Assembly: GCF_011193355.1 (NCBI RefSeq)
Contig: NZ_CP049780.1
Coordinates: 5,127,803-5,191,802, forward strand
Direction of reading: 5' to 3'
Length of the DNA stretch: 64,000 nucleotides
From: Streptomyces sp. JB150
GTDB lineage: Bacteria > Actinomycetota > Actinomycetes > Streptomycetales > Streptomycetaceae
Of the stretch, positions 17,553 through 26,568 are shown piece by piece (within the stretch, counting starts at the first letter, position 1; each line of letters opens with the position of its first letter). A program made the position numbers and the translations under genes. The notes beneath the pieces were generated by a model. That model made no database searches, had not been told where the DNA came from, and worked only from the letters and a program-made list of their open reading frames with translations.

Positions 17553-17885
17553 TCACCCGTCGGCGTCGTCCCGGTTGCCGTCCGGCGTGGCACCGGGACC
17601 GGGGCGGCGGGCCGGCTTCGTCCACGGCCACTTCGGCCGGTCGCGCTCCCGCTCGCCGCCGGGGTCGTGGACGTACTTCCAGCGGTGGGTCAGCCGGCCC
17701 TGGCCGAGGGACACCCGGCGGTAGACCAGCACGGCCGGCGGCCCGCCCGCCGGATCGGGGACGGGGATGCGGTACGTCTTGGGCGGATGCCCGGTGATCC
17801 CCAGCAGCACGGGCAGCGTGCGGCCGTCCATCGGCCCGCCCTCGAAGGGGGTGTCTTCGCTCTTCACGGCACCAGTGTCAGCCAT
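17553..17885 (-). CDS. Hypothetical protein, coupled to the TetR gene
   Basis: This 110-residue protein has no membrane segment or recognised domain. The middle reads KTYRIPVPDPAGGPPAVLVYRR and RLTHRWKYVHDPG, and the last third is basic and proline-rich. Its ATG lies inside the end of the TetR gene (eight-base overlap), so the two are co-transcribed; an in-frame GTG at 17867 is an alternative start. High third-position GC supports it as real. Function unknown. Confidence 0.65.
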   Translation of the reverse strand: MADTGAVKSEDTPFEGGPMDGRTLPVLLGITGHPPKTYRIPVPDPAGGPPAVLVYRRVSLGQGRLTHRWKYVHDPGGERERDRPKWPWTKPARRPGPGATPDGNRDDADG

Positions 17886-18534
17886 TAGCCGAGGTGAGCG
17901 CGTGCACGATCGCCGCCGTCTGCTCGTCCCGGGCGGCGGTCACCGACAGCACCGCGAGGAACTGGTCGACCAGCCAGTCCCGCAGCTCCCCGGCGGGCGG
18001 CTGCTTGTCCTCGTCCAGCCACATCAGGGACGCCGCCTCGACCGCGGTGATCCACATCCGGACGGTCATCCGCAGCCGCCTGCCGGGCGCGGCGACGTCC
18101 AGGTGGCGGTAGATGTGCTCGGCCGCGGCCCGCCGTACGCCGTCCACTATCGCGTTGGTGCGGGAGGTCTCCACCACGCTGCCGCCCTGCAGGAGGGCGG
18201 CGAAACCCGCGTCGTGCTCGTCGACGAAGGCCAGATAGCGGTCGAGGGCCCGGGACAGCCGGGGCAGCAGGGGCCCCTGGCGCGGCTCGTCGAAGCAGCC
18301 CCGCAGCGCCTCGGCGGCGGAGCGCAGCGCGGCCTCGTACAGCTGCTGCTTGCCGCCGGGGAAGTAGCGGTACACCAGCGGCCGGGAGACCCCGGCGGCC
18401 TCCGCCACGTCGTCCAGCGAGACGTCCTCGGGGGCCCGGTGCGCGAACAGGGAGAGCGCGGCGTCGAGCAACTGGCTGCGGCGTTCCTCGACGCTGAGCC
18501 GGCGGTAGGTGCGGGCGGGGGCCTGAGGGGTCAT
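17878..18534 (-). CDS. TetR-family transcriptional regulator
   Basis: The 218-residue product has an N-terminal helix-turn-helix (about 18-65) with the family pattern RRSQLLDAALSLFAHRAPED, LDDVAEAAGVSRPLVYRYFP and KQQLYEAAL, followed by a helical ligand/dimer domain. It lies just downstream of and in line with the AurF-like gene (52-base gap from 18534 to 18587), with a second diiron gene divergent beyond that. Control of those oxygenases is the simplest guess, but no operator was identified. Confidence 0.92.
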   Translation of the reverse strand: MTPQAPARTYRRLSVEERRSQLLDAALSLFAHRAPEDVSLDDVAEAAGVSRPLVYRYFPGGKQQLYEAALRSAAEALRGCFDEPRQGPLLPRLSRALDRYLAFVDEHDAGFAALLQGGSVVETSRTNAIVDGVRRAAAEHIYRHLDVAAPGRRLRMTVRMWITAVEAASLMWLDEDKQPPAGELRDWLVDQFLAVLSVTAARDEQTAAIVHALTSANG

Positions 18535-18586
18535 GACCGGCAGCGTAACCGGCGGCCCCCGCCGGGGTCCGGGCAGCGTGCGGCGT

Positions 18587-19525
18587 TCAGGCCAGCAGGC
18601 CCGAGGACTTCCACAGGCGGCGGCCCACGCCCCGCAGGACGCCGATGTCGTCCAGGAAGTCGGTCAGCCGCTTCGCGCCGGTCTGCATGATCTCCCTGCG
18701 GTGGCCGCTGGCCTTGACCTGGGCCATCGCCTCGCGCTTGTCGAGCCCGACGTTGGTGTACACCTCGGGGTTGACGAAGGCGACGGAGAAGACGCGGGCG
18801 AACTCGCCGGAGGTGACCCGGGTGAACTCCTGGGACCACTTCGGCGCGGTCACCATCTGGCGCCGCAGCTCCTCACGGGCGTACCGCACATGGCGGGCCT
18901 CCTCGACGACGTGGATGCGCGTGACGCCCCGGATCAGGGGCTGCACCCGCTCGTCGGGGAAGGTGAGGCGCTGCATCCAGTCCAGGACCTCCTCGCCGAG
19001 CAGGGTCGCGGTGAACGAGCCGGGCGTGGTGGAGATGGTCTTGAACAGGCGGCCGAGGTGCTGGTGGGTGCGGCTGACCGGGTACCAGGGCGTCCCGCCC
19101 CGGGCGATCAGCCGGGCGAACATCTTCGAGTGCCGGCACTCGTCCTCGATCTCGGTCAGCGCGTAGCGCACGTGCGCGCTCGTCGCCGCCTTGTCGTAGA
19201 TGTGCCGCACGAGCAGCTGCATCAGGATGATCTCGAACCAGATGCCCAGTGAGGCGAGCGCCGCCGACTCGTGCCGGGACAGCAGGATCCGCTGCTCCTC
19301 GCTCATCCGCTTCCACAGCGGGGTGTCGTACAGCGACACCAGCTCCGGCGGCCAGAACCACTTGCCCTCCTCGAAGGGCGCGTCCCAGTCGAGTTCCTCG
19401 TCCGGGTCGAAGGAGTGCTTGGCGGAAGAGTCGAGCAGCCGCTCGGCCACCTGCTCCCGGTCCTTGAGCAGGCCGAGCGCGTCGCGCAGCCCCTCGACCG
19501 CGTCGGCTTCCGTCAGGGTCGTCAT
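18587..19525 (-). CDS. AurF-family diiron oxygenase-like protein
   Basis: The 312-residue protein belongs to the AurF (p-aminobenzoate N-oxygenase) type of ferritin-like diiron enzymes. Helices carrying the metal ligands are visible: SRHESAALASLGIWFE, LTEIEDECRHSKMFARL (E-x-x-H) and HVVEEARHVRYAREEL (E-x-x-H). Family members oxidise amines or hydroxylate small molecules using O2. The start ATG at 19523-19525 is followed by an acidic leader. It is divergent from a second diiron gene (146-bp gap) and followed by a TetR gene, suggesting one oxidation module. The substrate cannot be told from sequence. Confidence 0.85.
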   Translation of the reverse strand: MTTLTEADAVEGLRDALGLLKDREQVAERLLDSSAKHSFDPDEELDWDAPFEEGKWFWPPELVSLYDTPLWKRMSEEQRILLSRHESAALASLGIWFEIILMQLLVRHIYDKAATSAHVRYALTEIEDECRHSKMFARLIARGGTPWYPVSRTHQHLGRLFKTISTTPGSFTATLLGEEVLDWMQRLTFPDERVQPLIRGVTRIHVVEEARHVRYAREELRRQMVTAPKWSQEFTRVTSGEFARVFSVAFVNPEVYTNVGLDKREAMAQVKASGHRREIMQTGAKRLTDFLDDIGVLRGVGRRLWKSSGLLA

Positions 19526-19671
19526 GGCAGTCCCAGTCCCATCTCGTCGTACGGAGCGGTGTTGGCGGTTACCCGTGGGTCACTGCTTATGAGACTGCCT
19601 GTCAGCAAGCCCGTCAATCCCCTGCGCGCGACTTGTTGACCGCGCGTCTACCACGCGGGAACCTGCGGGAC

Positions 19672-20783
19672 ATGCCGACCTCCGACCAGTACGTCATACC
19701 GCCGGACGACCCCCGCTGGGCCGTCCCCGCCACCGGCGCCGCCCGCTTCACCTGGGAATACGACGACGGACGGGACCGCCTCCTCGCCCTCTACCAGAAG
19801 GGCAAGGACAAGCAGTGGGACGGAACGAAACGCATCGACTGGGACTTACCGGTCGACCCTTACGACCCCCTCGGCCCCCCGACGAGGCCCTGGCCCTGTA
19901 CGGCACCCCCTACTGGGCCAAACTCACCGGCAAGGACCGCGCCGAACTGCGCCGGCACTACGCCTCCTGGCAGTTCAGCCAGTTCCTGCACGGCGAACAG
20001 GGCGCGATGATCTGCGCCGCGCGGATCGTGGAGTCCGTCCCCGACCTCGACGCCAAGTTCTACTCGGCCACCCAGACCATGGACGAGGCCCGCCACGCCG
20101 AGATCTACGGCCGCTTCCTGCACGAGAAGATCGGCCTCCTCTACCCCGTCGACGACAGCCTCAAGTCCCTCCTCGGCGACACCCTGAACGACAGCCGCTG
20201 GGACATGCCCTACCTGGGCATGCAGGTGCTCATCGAAGGCCTCGCCCTCGCCGCCTTCGGCATGATCCGCGACACCACCACCAAGGAACTCCCGAAGCAG
20301 ATCCTCGCCTACGTCATGCAGGACGAGGCCCGCCACGTCGCCTTCGGCCGCATGGCCCTGCGTGACTACTACCGGCAGCTCACCGACGCCGAACTGCGCG
20401 AACGCGAGGAGTTCGTCATCGAGGGCTGCTACGCCATGCGCGACCGGCTGCGCGGCGAGGAGGTTCTGGAGAACTTCGGCATCCCCCGGGCGGAGGCGGA
20501 ACGCTACAGCGAGCAGTCCGAGTTCCTCGCCCTCTTCCGCAAGCTCCTCTTCAGCCGCATCGTCCCCTGCGTCAAGGACATCGGCCTGTGGGGCAGGCGC
20601 CTCCAGCAGGCCTACGTCGACATGGGCGTCCTCGAACTGGGCGACGCGAGCCTGGACCTGCTCATGACCCAGGACGAGGAGATCGCCGAACACCTGGACG
20701 CACAGCGCTTCGCGGCGGAGGAGCGGGAGCGGGTGGCGGAGGTGACGGAGACGATCGAGCAGGGTCAACGCCCGGCCGATTGA
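19672..20783 (+). pseudogene. Ferritin-like diiron protein, interrupted by a -1 frameshift and containing a TTA codon
   Basis: Two overlapping frames together make one protein of about 370 residues. The first (from ATG 19672) reads MPTSDQYVIPPDDPRWAVP through VDPYDPLGPP; the second resumes DEALALYGTPYWAKLTG and runs to 20783. The switch falls at a run of six C (19875-19880); a seventh C would restore one frame. The second part holds diiron ligands: GEQGAMICAARI, MDEARHAEIYGRFL (E-x-x-H), IEGLALAAFGM and MQDEARHVAFGRMAL (E-x-x-H). A leucine TTA codon is at 19846-19848, only 27 bases before the shift. Causes could be a sequencing error in the C run, a real mutation, or slippage. The family is like p-aminobenzoate N-oxygenase and related ferritin-like oxygenases. 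Confidence 0.8.
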
Positions 20784-20864
20784 TCACACGATCGACGGGC
20801 GAATCGGCATATGCGCCTGGGTACGCTGATCCTGCCAGGCAGACTCCGTCGCATGGGAGCAATC

Positions 20865-21464
20865 ATGAGCGCCGCGCGTGACTACGGGCCGGACGACGAC
20901 TACCAGTGGCCGCGCCCGCCGCAGGGCGGCTGGACGGCGGACGACCTCGACAAGCTTCCCAACCTTCCTCCGCACACGGAGCTGATCGACGGGAGCCTGG
21001 TTTTCGTGAGCCCGCAGACGTTCTTCCACTCGCGCGCTATGCGTCTGCTGGACAATGCCCTCCTGACGCAGGTCCCGGACGGCCTCGATGTCATGCGCGA
21101 AGTGACCATCAAGCTCGACGAGCGCAACCGGCCCGAACCAGACGTGTTGGTGTACCGCGCGGAGGCGGAGACCGGGCCGCGGCAGACCTGGCTCCGTCCC
21201 GAGGACGTCGTCCTCGCGGTCGAGGTCGTCTCGGACGACTCCGAGGAGCGCGACCGCGAGGCGAAGCCTCTGAAGTACGCCAAGGCCGGGATCCGTCATT
21301 TCTGGCGTGTGGAGGAGAACAAGGGACTTCCAGTGGTGTACGTCTACGAGCTCGACCCCGCCACCACCACCTACGCCCTGACCGGCATCTTCCACGACAA
21401 GCTCGAACTCACCGTCCCGTTCCCCATCGAGGTCGACCTCACCGCCATCGACCGCCGCCGCTGA
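20865..21464 (+). CDS. Uma2-family (DUF820, PD-(D/E)XK-like) protein
   Basis: This 199-residue protein has the Uma2 pattern: ELIDGSLVFVSPQ, then HSRAMRLLDNAL, EVTIKLDERNRPEPDVLVYR with the conserved P-D, LAVEVVSDDSEERDREAK (E-V-x-S with D/K metal-site candidates) and YAKAGIRHFWRV. The fold is that of restriction-like nucleases; the cell role of these very common actinobacterial proteins is unknown. ATG 20865 is preceded by GGAG six bases away. Its 3' end overlaps the converging penicillin-binding-protein gene by 26 bp. Confidence 0.9.
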   Translation: MSAARDYGPDDDYQWPRPPQGGWTADDLDKLPNLPPHTELIDGSLVFVSPQTFFHSRAMRLLDNALLTQVPDGLDVMREVTIKLDERNRPEPDVLVYRAEAETGPRQTWLRPEDVVLAVEVVSDDSEERDREAKPLKYAKAGIRHFWRVEENKGLPVVYVYELDPATTTYALTGIFHDKLELTVPFPIEVDLTAIDRRR

Positions 21465-22938
21465 AGCGGGGACCGCCCTCTCCGGTGGCGAGCACCGCCT
21501 CCATCACCGCCCTCGCGATCGGTGCCGCCATCCCGCCGCCGGTGATGTCGCCCCGGTCGGCCGACGCGTCCTCCACCACCACGGCCACCGCCACCTTCGG
21601 CTCCAGGTCCCGCGCGCCCTGCGCCCAGGAGACGAACCACGCGTACGGCGTACCGGAGTTGCCGATGCCGTGCTGCGCGGTGCCCGTCTTGCCGCCCACG
21701 ATGGCCCCGGGGATCGCCGCGTTCCTGCCCGTGCCCTCCTCGACCACCCCCCGCATCAGCGCGCGCAACCGGACCGCGGTCGACGGGTGCATCGCCTGCC
21801 GGACCGGGCGGGGCCCGGCGGACTGCACGGTCGCCCCGTGCGCCGTCGTCGTCCGCTCCACCAGATACGGCTCGCGCACCTGCCCGCCGTTGGCCACCGC
21901 CGCCGCCACCACCGCCATCTGCAACGGCGTCGCCCGGGTGTTGTACTGCCCGATCGAGGACAGCGCGAGCTGCGCCGTGTCGACCGTGGTGTCGAAGGTG
22001 CTCGGCGCGACCGAGTACGGGATGCGCAGATCCGCGTCGTTGAAGCCGAACGCCTCCGCCGTGGCCGCCATGTCCGCCACCCCGACGTCCGCGCCGAGCT
22101 TGGCGAACACCGTGTTGCACGACCGCACGAAGGCCACCCGCAGCGGCGCGTCCTCGCACCCCTCGCCTTCGTCGGTCAGGCTCGTCGTCGTACCGGGCAG
22201 GGTGTACGGGTCCGGTGAGCCGGTCGGCCGGTCCAGGTCCCGCACCACCCCCGCGTCCAGCGCCGCCGCCGCCGTCACCACCTTGAAGGTCGAGCCCGGC
22301 GGATACGTCTGCCGCACCGCCCGGTTCAGCATCGGCTTGTTCGGGTCCTCGTTCAACTGCGCCCAGGACCGGCCCACCGTCACACCGTTGCCCGACAGCG
22401 ACTCCGGGTCGTAGGAGGGCGTCGACACCAGGGCGAGGATCCGCCCGGTCGCCGGCTCCAGCGCCGCCACCGCGCCCTTGCGCGCCCCGAGCCCGGCGTA
22501 CGCCGCCCGCTGGGCCGCCGCGTGGAGGGTGGTCGCCACGTCGCCGCCCGGGGTGCGGGCCCGGGTGAGGTCACTGATCACGGCCAGCGGCGACAGCACC
22601 GGATCGGTGCCGGAGAGAATGCCGTCCTCGGCGTGCTCCAGCAGCGAGGAGCCGTACACCTGGGAGGCGAAGCCGGTGACCGGGGCGTACAGCGGGCCGT
22701 CGGTGTACGTCCGCTCGTAGCGCAGCCTGCCCCCGGTGTCCTTGGAGCCGGTGACCGGGCGCCCGCCGACGAGGATGTCGCCGCGCGGCTGCGCGTACCG
22801 CGCGATGGCCTGGCGGCGGTTGGCGGGGTTGTCGTCGAGGGCGGGGGCCTGGAACACCTGGACGCGGGCCGCGTTGACCAGCAGGGCCACCAGGAGCAGG
22901 GCGCAGAAGGCGGCGGCGTGCCGGATGTGCCGGGTCAC
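21439..22938 (-). CDS. pbpA: Penicillin-binding protein 2 (class B transpeptidase, PbpA-type)
   Basis: This 499-residue enzyme has an N-terminal membrane anchor (about 8-28), a dimerisation/pedestal domain (about 50-150) and a transpeptidase domain. The three active-site motifs are present: S-T-F-K with Ser216 and Lys219 in PPGSTFKVV, S-C-N (273-275) and K-T-G (417-419). It cross-links peptidoglycan outside the membrane. The GTG start overlaps the stop of the upstream FtsW/RodA gene (GTGA), so polymerase and transpeptidase are made together, as in elongation or division complexes. The gene symbol is given by analogy; Streptomyces have several such PBPs. Confidence 0.93.
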   Translation of the reverse strand: MTRHIRHAAAFCALLLVALLVNAARVQVFQAPALDDNPANRRQAIARYAQPRGDILVGGRPVTGSKDTGGRLRYERTYTDGPLYAPVTGFASQVYGSSLLEHAEDGILSGTDPVLSPLAVISDLTRARTPGGDVATTLHAAAQRAAYAGLGARKGAVAALEPATGRILALVSTPSYDPESLSGNGVTVGRSWAQLNEDPNKPMLNRAVRQTYPPGSTFKVVTAAAALDAGVVRDLDRPTGSPDPYTLPGTTTSLTDEGEGCEDAPLRVAFVRSCNTVFAKLGADVGVADMAATAEAFGFNDADLRIPYSVAPSTFDTTVDTAQLALSSIGQYNTRATPLQMAVVAAAVANGGQVREPYLVERTTTAHGATVQSAGPRPVRQAMHPSTAVRLRALMRGVVEEGTGRNAAIPGAIVGGKTGTAQHGIGNSGTPYAWFVSWAQGARDLEPKVAVAVVVEDASADRGDITGGGMAAPIARAVMEAVLATGEGGPRFSGGGRWR

Positions 22939-24311
22939 GGGCCCACCTGCCCGTCGTACTGCTTGCGCGCCGCGTGGCTCACCCGGATCAGCAGCGCCAC
23001 GATCGCCCAGTTGGTGACGACCGAGGAGCCGCCCTGGGCGAGGAACGGCATCGCCATGCCGGTCAGCGGGATCAGCCCGGTCACCCCGCCCGCGATCACG
23101 AACACCTGGAGCGCCACGATGGAGGCGAGACCGACGGCGAGCAGCCGGCCGAACGGGTCGCGCAGCGCGAGACCGGCGCGGTAGCCGCGTTCCACCAGCA
23201 GCGCGTAGAGCAGGAAGATCGCGGTGAGTCCGGCGAGGCCCAGCTCCTCGCCCGCCGTGGCCAGGATGAAGTCCGACTTCACGGCGAAGCCGATCAGGAC
23301 CGAGTGGCCGAGGCCCAGACCGGTGCCCAGCACACCGCCCGCGGCGAAGGCGAACAGCGACTGCGCGACCTGGTTGGGGCCCTGACCTGCGTCGATGGTG
23401 GCGAACGGGTGCAGCCAGTCCTCGATCCGGCCGTGCACGTGCGGCTCCAGCCGGGCCACGGCGACCGCGCCCAGCACCGCCAGCAGCAGCCCCACCGCGA
23501 TCCAGCCGGTGCGGCCGGTGGCGACGTACAGCATGACGACGAACAGGCCGAAGAACAGCAGCGAGGTGCCGAGGTCGCGTTCCAGGACCAGCACGCCCAC
23601 GCTGAGCAGCCAGATCGCGAGGACCGGTCCGAGGACCCGGCCGGTGGGCAGCTGCAGCAGCCAGATCCGGCGGCCGGTGTACGCCAGCGCGTTGCGGTTG
23701 GCGGCCAGGTACGCGGCGAAGAACACCGCCAGCAGCACCTTCGCGAACTCGCCCGGCTGGATGGAGAACCCGGCGATCCGGATCCAGATGCGGGCCCCGT
23801 TCACCGCCGGGAAGAAGATCGGCAGGGTGAGCAGGGCGAGCGCGGCGGCCACGCACACGTACGCGTAGCGCTGGAGGAAGCGGTGGTCGCGCAGGAAGAA
23901 GACCACGCCGATGAACAGGGCCACCCCGAGTGTGGACCAGACGAGCTGGGCGGGCGCCGCCCGGTCCGCCGGGGTCTCCAGGTCGAGGCGGTAGATCAGC
24001 ACCAGGCCGAGGCCGTTGAGCAGCACCCCGATGGGCAGCAGCAGCGGATCGGCGTAAGGGGCGCGCAGCCGTACCGCCAGATGGGCGAGGAGGGCGAGCA
24101 CCCCGAGCCCGGCCCCGTAGCCGGCGGCGCCCGGCGGGAGGGCGCCGTGCCGGGCCAGGCCGACCGCGCAGTAGCCGCACACCGGGAGCAGGACGGCCAC
24201 GACGATGAGCGAGAGTTCGATGCCACGGCGCCGGGGGAGGCGTAGCGCGGGAGCGGGCACGTCCGCGGCCACGGCGGTTCCGGTCCCGGTGGCGGTTCCT
24301 GCCTTCGTCAT
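22935..24311 (-). CDS. FtsW/RodA/SpoVE-family peptidoglycan glycosyltransferase (SEDS)
   Basis: The 458-residue integral membrane protein shows about ten to twelve hydrophobic helices and the SEDS signatures: the catalytic-site VLERDLGTSLLFFG, QPGEFAKVLLAVFFAAYLA, and the C-terminal FVIAGGVTGLIPLTGMAMPF followed by LAQGGSS. SEDS proteins polymerise lipid II into glycan chains, working with a class B PBP, here the coupled gene immediately downstream. The N-terminal cytoplasmic tail of about 30 residues is Thr/Ala rich. The 255 bp upstream (to 24565) would carry the promoter. Confidence 0.95.
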   Translation of the reverse strand: MTKAGTATGTGTAVAADVPAPALRLPRRRGIELSLIVVAVLLPVCGYCAVGLARHGALPPGAAGYGAGLGVLALLAHLAVRLRAPYADPLLLPIGVLLNGLGLVLIYRLDLETPADRAAPAQLVWSTLGVALFIGVVFFLRDHRFLQRYAYVCVAAALALLTLPIFFPAVNGARIWIRIAGFSIQPGEFAKVLLAVFFAAYLAANRNALAYTGRRIWLLQLPTGRVLGPVLAIWLLSVGVLVLERDLGTSLLFFGLFVVMLYVATGRTGWIAVGLLLAVLGAVAVARLEPHVHGRIEDWLHPFATIDAGQGPNQVAQSLFAFAAGGVLGTGLGLGHSVLIGFAVKSDFILATAGEELGLAGLTAIFLLYALLVERGYRAGLALRDPFGRLLAVGLASIVALQVFVIAGGVTGLIPLTGMAMPFLAQGGSSVVTNWAIVALLIRVSHAARKQYDGQVGP

Positions 24312-24565
24312 GCCCGGAACCTACCCAGACAGCCAGACTCGTCGGGCTTCATCCCGATATGCCCCGCGCCAGGAGGGACCACAGGGGACATCGGGGACCT
24401 CCATACGGGCGTACGGGGCGGCGGGACGACGGGGCCGCGGGACGGGGCGGCGGGACTGCGGGACGGCGAGCTTCCGGGCGGGGCCGGGGGCGGGCGCGGG
24501 GGGTGACTCACCGCCACCCTAGGAGCGGGGCGGGCCCGCCGCGCGCCGCGTTGCGCCAGGCGGGG

Positions 24566-25840
24566 TCACGCCCCGCCGCGCGGCCCCGCGGCGGTCCGGC
24601 GCGGCGGCGTGGCGGGCAGCGTCAGGGTGGCCACCGCGCCGCCGCCGGGCGCGTTGGCGAACCTCAGGCGGGCGCCCAGCACCTCCGCCTGGCCGAGCGC
24701 GATGGTCAGCCCGAGACCGTGCCCGCGGGCACCGCCCTCGGTGCGGAACCGCTGGGGGCCGTGCGCCACCAGGTACTCGGGATAGCCGTCCCCGTGGTCC
24801 CGTACCGTCACCACCGGCCCGTCCACGGTCAGCACCACCGGCGCCCGCCCGTGCCGGTGCCCGTTCGCCACCAGGTTGCCCAGCACCCGCTCCAGCCGCC
24901 GCCGGTCGGTCTCCACCCGCGCGTCCCGCACCAGCCGCACCTCGGTCTCGGTGCCGGACGCCCGCACCACCCGCCGGGCCAGCGCCCCCAGCTCCTCGCT
25001 GTCCAGCTCCAGCCGCTCCCGACCGGTGTCCAGCCGGGAGATCTCCAGCAGGTCCTCGGTGAGTGTGCGCAGCGCCGCCACCCGGTCGCGCACCAGCTCC
25101 GTCGGCCGCCCCGGCGGCAGCAGCTCGGCCGCCGCGTGCAGCCCGGTCAGCGGGGTGCGCAGCTCGTGCGCCACATCCGCGGTGAACCGCTGCTCGGCCA
25201 GCAGCTTGCCCTGCAGCGACGCCGCCATGGAGTCCAGCGCGGCGGCCACCGCCGCCACCTCGTCCTGCGGGCGGCCCGGATCGCCGGCGCGCCGGTCGTG
25301 CACCCGCGCGTCGAGATCGCCCGCGCTGATCCGCCGCGCGACCCGCGCCGTCGCGTGCAGCCGCCGCGTCACCCGGGTCACCGCGAACGCGCCGACCAGC
25401 AGCGTCGCCCCGATCGCCAGCGCCGAGGACCCCACGATGGCCCGGTCGAGGCCGTCGATGGTGCGGGCCTGCTGCGCGTAGTCGACGGCCACGGCGAGCG
25501 CGTGCCCGCCCTCGGCAGGGCCCGCCGCCCACATCGTGGGCCGGCCCCGGTGGTCGGCGACCATCGTGCCGCGCTGCCCGTCGGCCGCCAGCTCGCGCAG
25601 CGGCTCCGGCAGCTCCCCGGGATCGATCCCCGCGCCCGCCGACAGCGGATCGCCCGCCTCGTACGCTTCCGTGGCGTCCGCCAGCCGGGCCAGCGCCAGG
25701 TCACGGGCCTCGCCGACGGTCTGGTTGGTCACCGACACATGTACCAGCGCGCCGAGCAGCGCGGCGAGGGCGCAGCACATCACCGTGATGAACAGCGCCG
25801 CCTTCACGGCCAGCGCACCGGCCCACTGCGGAAGCCTCAT
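24566..25840 (-). CDS. Sensor histidine kinase without an adjacent response regulator (CseC-like)
   Basis: This 424-residue kinase has two membrane helices (about 13-36 and 135-156) enclosing a sensor domain of about 100 residues, a HAMP segment, the phospho-acceptor box FTADVAHELRTPLTG with His225, the N box VLGNLVANGHRHG, a G1 motif reduced to VRDHGDGYP, and the G2 motif GGARGHGLGLTIALG. Its start overlaps the stop of a lipoprotein gene (TGATG). In the sigE-cseABC operon a lipoprotein (CseA) and kinase (CseC) flank a regulator (CseB); here the regulator is missing, so the kinase is an orphan or signals to a distant partner. The likeness to CseC is inferred. Confidence 0.88.
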   Translation of the reverse strand: MRLPQWAGALAVKAALFITVMCCALAALLGALVHVSVTNQTVGEARDLALARLADATEAYEAGDPLSAGAGIDPGELPEPLRELAADGQRGTMVADHRGRPTMWAAGPAEGGHALAVAVDYAQQARTIDGLDRAIVGSSALAIGATLLVGAFAVTRVTRRLHATARVARRISAGDLDARVHDRRAGDPGRPQDEVAAVAAALDSMAASLQGKLLAEQRFTADVAHELRTPLTGLHAAAELLPPGRPTELVRDRVAALRTLTEDLLEISRLDTGRERLELDSEELGALARRVVRASGTETEVRLVRDARVETDRRRLERVLGNLVANGHRHGRAPVVLTVDGPVVTVRDHGDGYPEYLVAHGPQRFRTEGGARGHGLGLTIALGQAEVLGARLRFANAPGGGAVATLTLPATPPRRTAAGPRGGA

Positions 25841-26568
25841 CAGCGGCTCTCCGCGGGGGAGGGCGGCCGGCTGTCCGTCGCGGACGGCCCCCGCCCGCCG
25901 GTGCGCAGCATCTCGTCATGGGTGAGCAGCATCGCCCGCTGCTCCGGGTCCCAGCTCCACTGGAGCCGGTACTCGTACCCCTTCACCTCCGACGGCGACC
26001 GGATGATCACCGACCGCCCGGCCAGCTCGACCCCGCTGACGGCGTCGTCCCACAGCATGACCCGCACCAGGCGGCCGTGCTCCACGGTGTAGACCCGCAC
26101 GGCGGTCAGCTCGCCCGGCAGCTGCCGGAAGCCCAGCGTCAGCTCGTCGCGTCCGTCGCCGGTCAGATCCCGGTAGTACGGCGCGAGCACCGGACAACCG
26201 CCCCGCCCCGGCCCCGCGGCGCACTCGGCCATCCGCGCGCCCGTCTCACGGAAGCGCGCGCCGGAACCCTCGTAGTCCCTCGGATGCGCGTCGATCTCGG
26301 CCCGTACGACGGCCACCGGGTCCACCGTGTGCACGTTCCCGCCGGGCACCCGCACCCCCTTGACCACCTCACGCTCCACCTCGCCGATCTCGTAGGCGGG
26401 ACGGGACGCGGGCGGCAGCGTCGGCCAGAGCAGCGCCGGGCCCTCGGCGGTCGGCGTGGGCCCCGCGCTCCGCAGCCCGCCGGCGTCCCCGCAGGCCGTG
26501 GCGGTGCCGCCGGTGGCCAGCAGCAGGGCGGCGACGGCCAAGGCGCGGGCACGGACGCGGACGGGCAC
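25840..26568 (-). CDS. Putative lipoprotein coupled to a sensor kinase (CseA-like)
   Basis: The product is 242 residues with a signal peptide ending TATACGD, a plausible though non-classical lipobox with Cys26 as the lipidated residue. The mature region contains PYYRDLTGDGRDELTLGFRQ, an FG-GAP/calcium-loop-like D-x-T-G-D-G-x-D, and LPGELTAVRVYTVEHGRLVR. The last 20 residues are disordered. The gene shares one base with the kinase start, so the lipoprotein probably modulates that kinase at the outer membrane face, as CseA does for CseC. No function beyond this can be stated. Confidence 0.75.
   Translation of the reverse strand: MPVRVRARALAVAALLLATGGTATACGDAGGLRSAGPTPTAEGPALLWPTLPPASRPAYEIGEVEREVVKGVRVPGGNVHTVDPVAVVRAEIDAHPRDYEGSGARFRETGARMAECAAGPGRGGCPVLAPYYRDLTGDGRDELTLGFRQLPGELTAVRVYTVEHGRLVRVMLWDDAVSGVELAGRSVIIRSPSEVKGYEYRLQWSWDPEQRAMLLTHDEMLRTGGRGPSATDSRPPSPAESR

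Noticed and set aside
20865..21464. Uma2 protein as part of a defence or toxin system
   Set aside because: Uma2 proteins are abundant as singletons in actinobacteria, and no partner gene of a defence system adjoins it.
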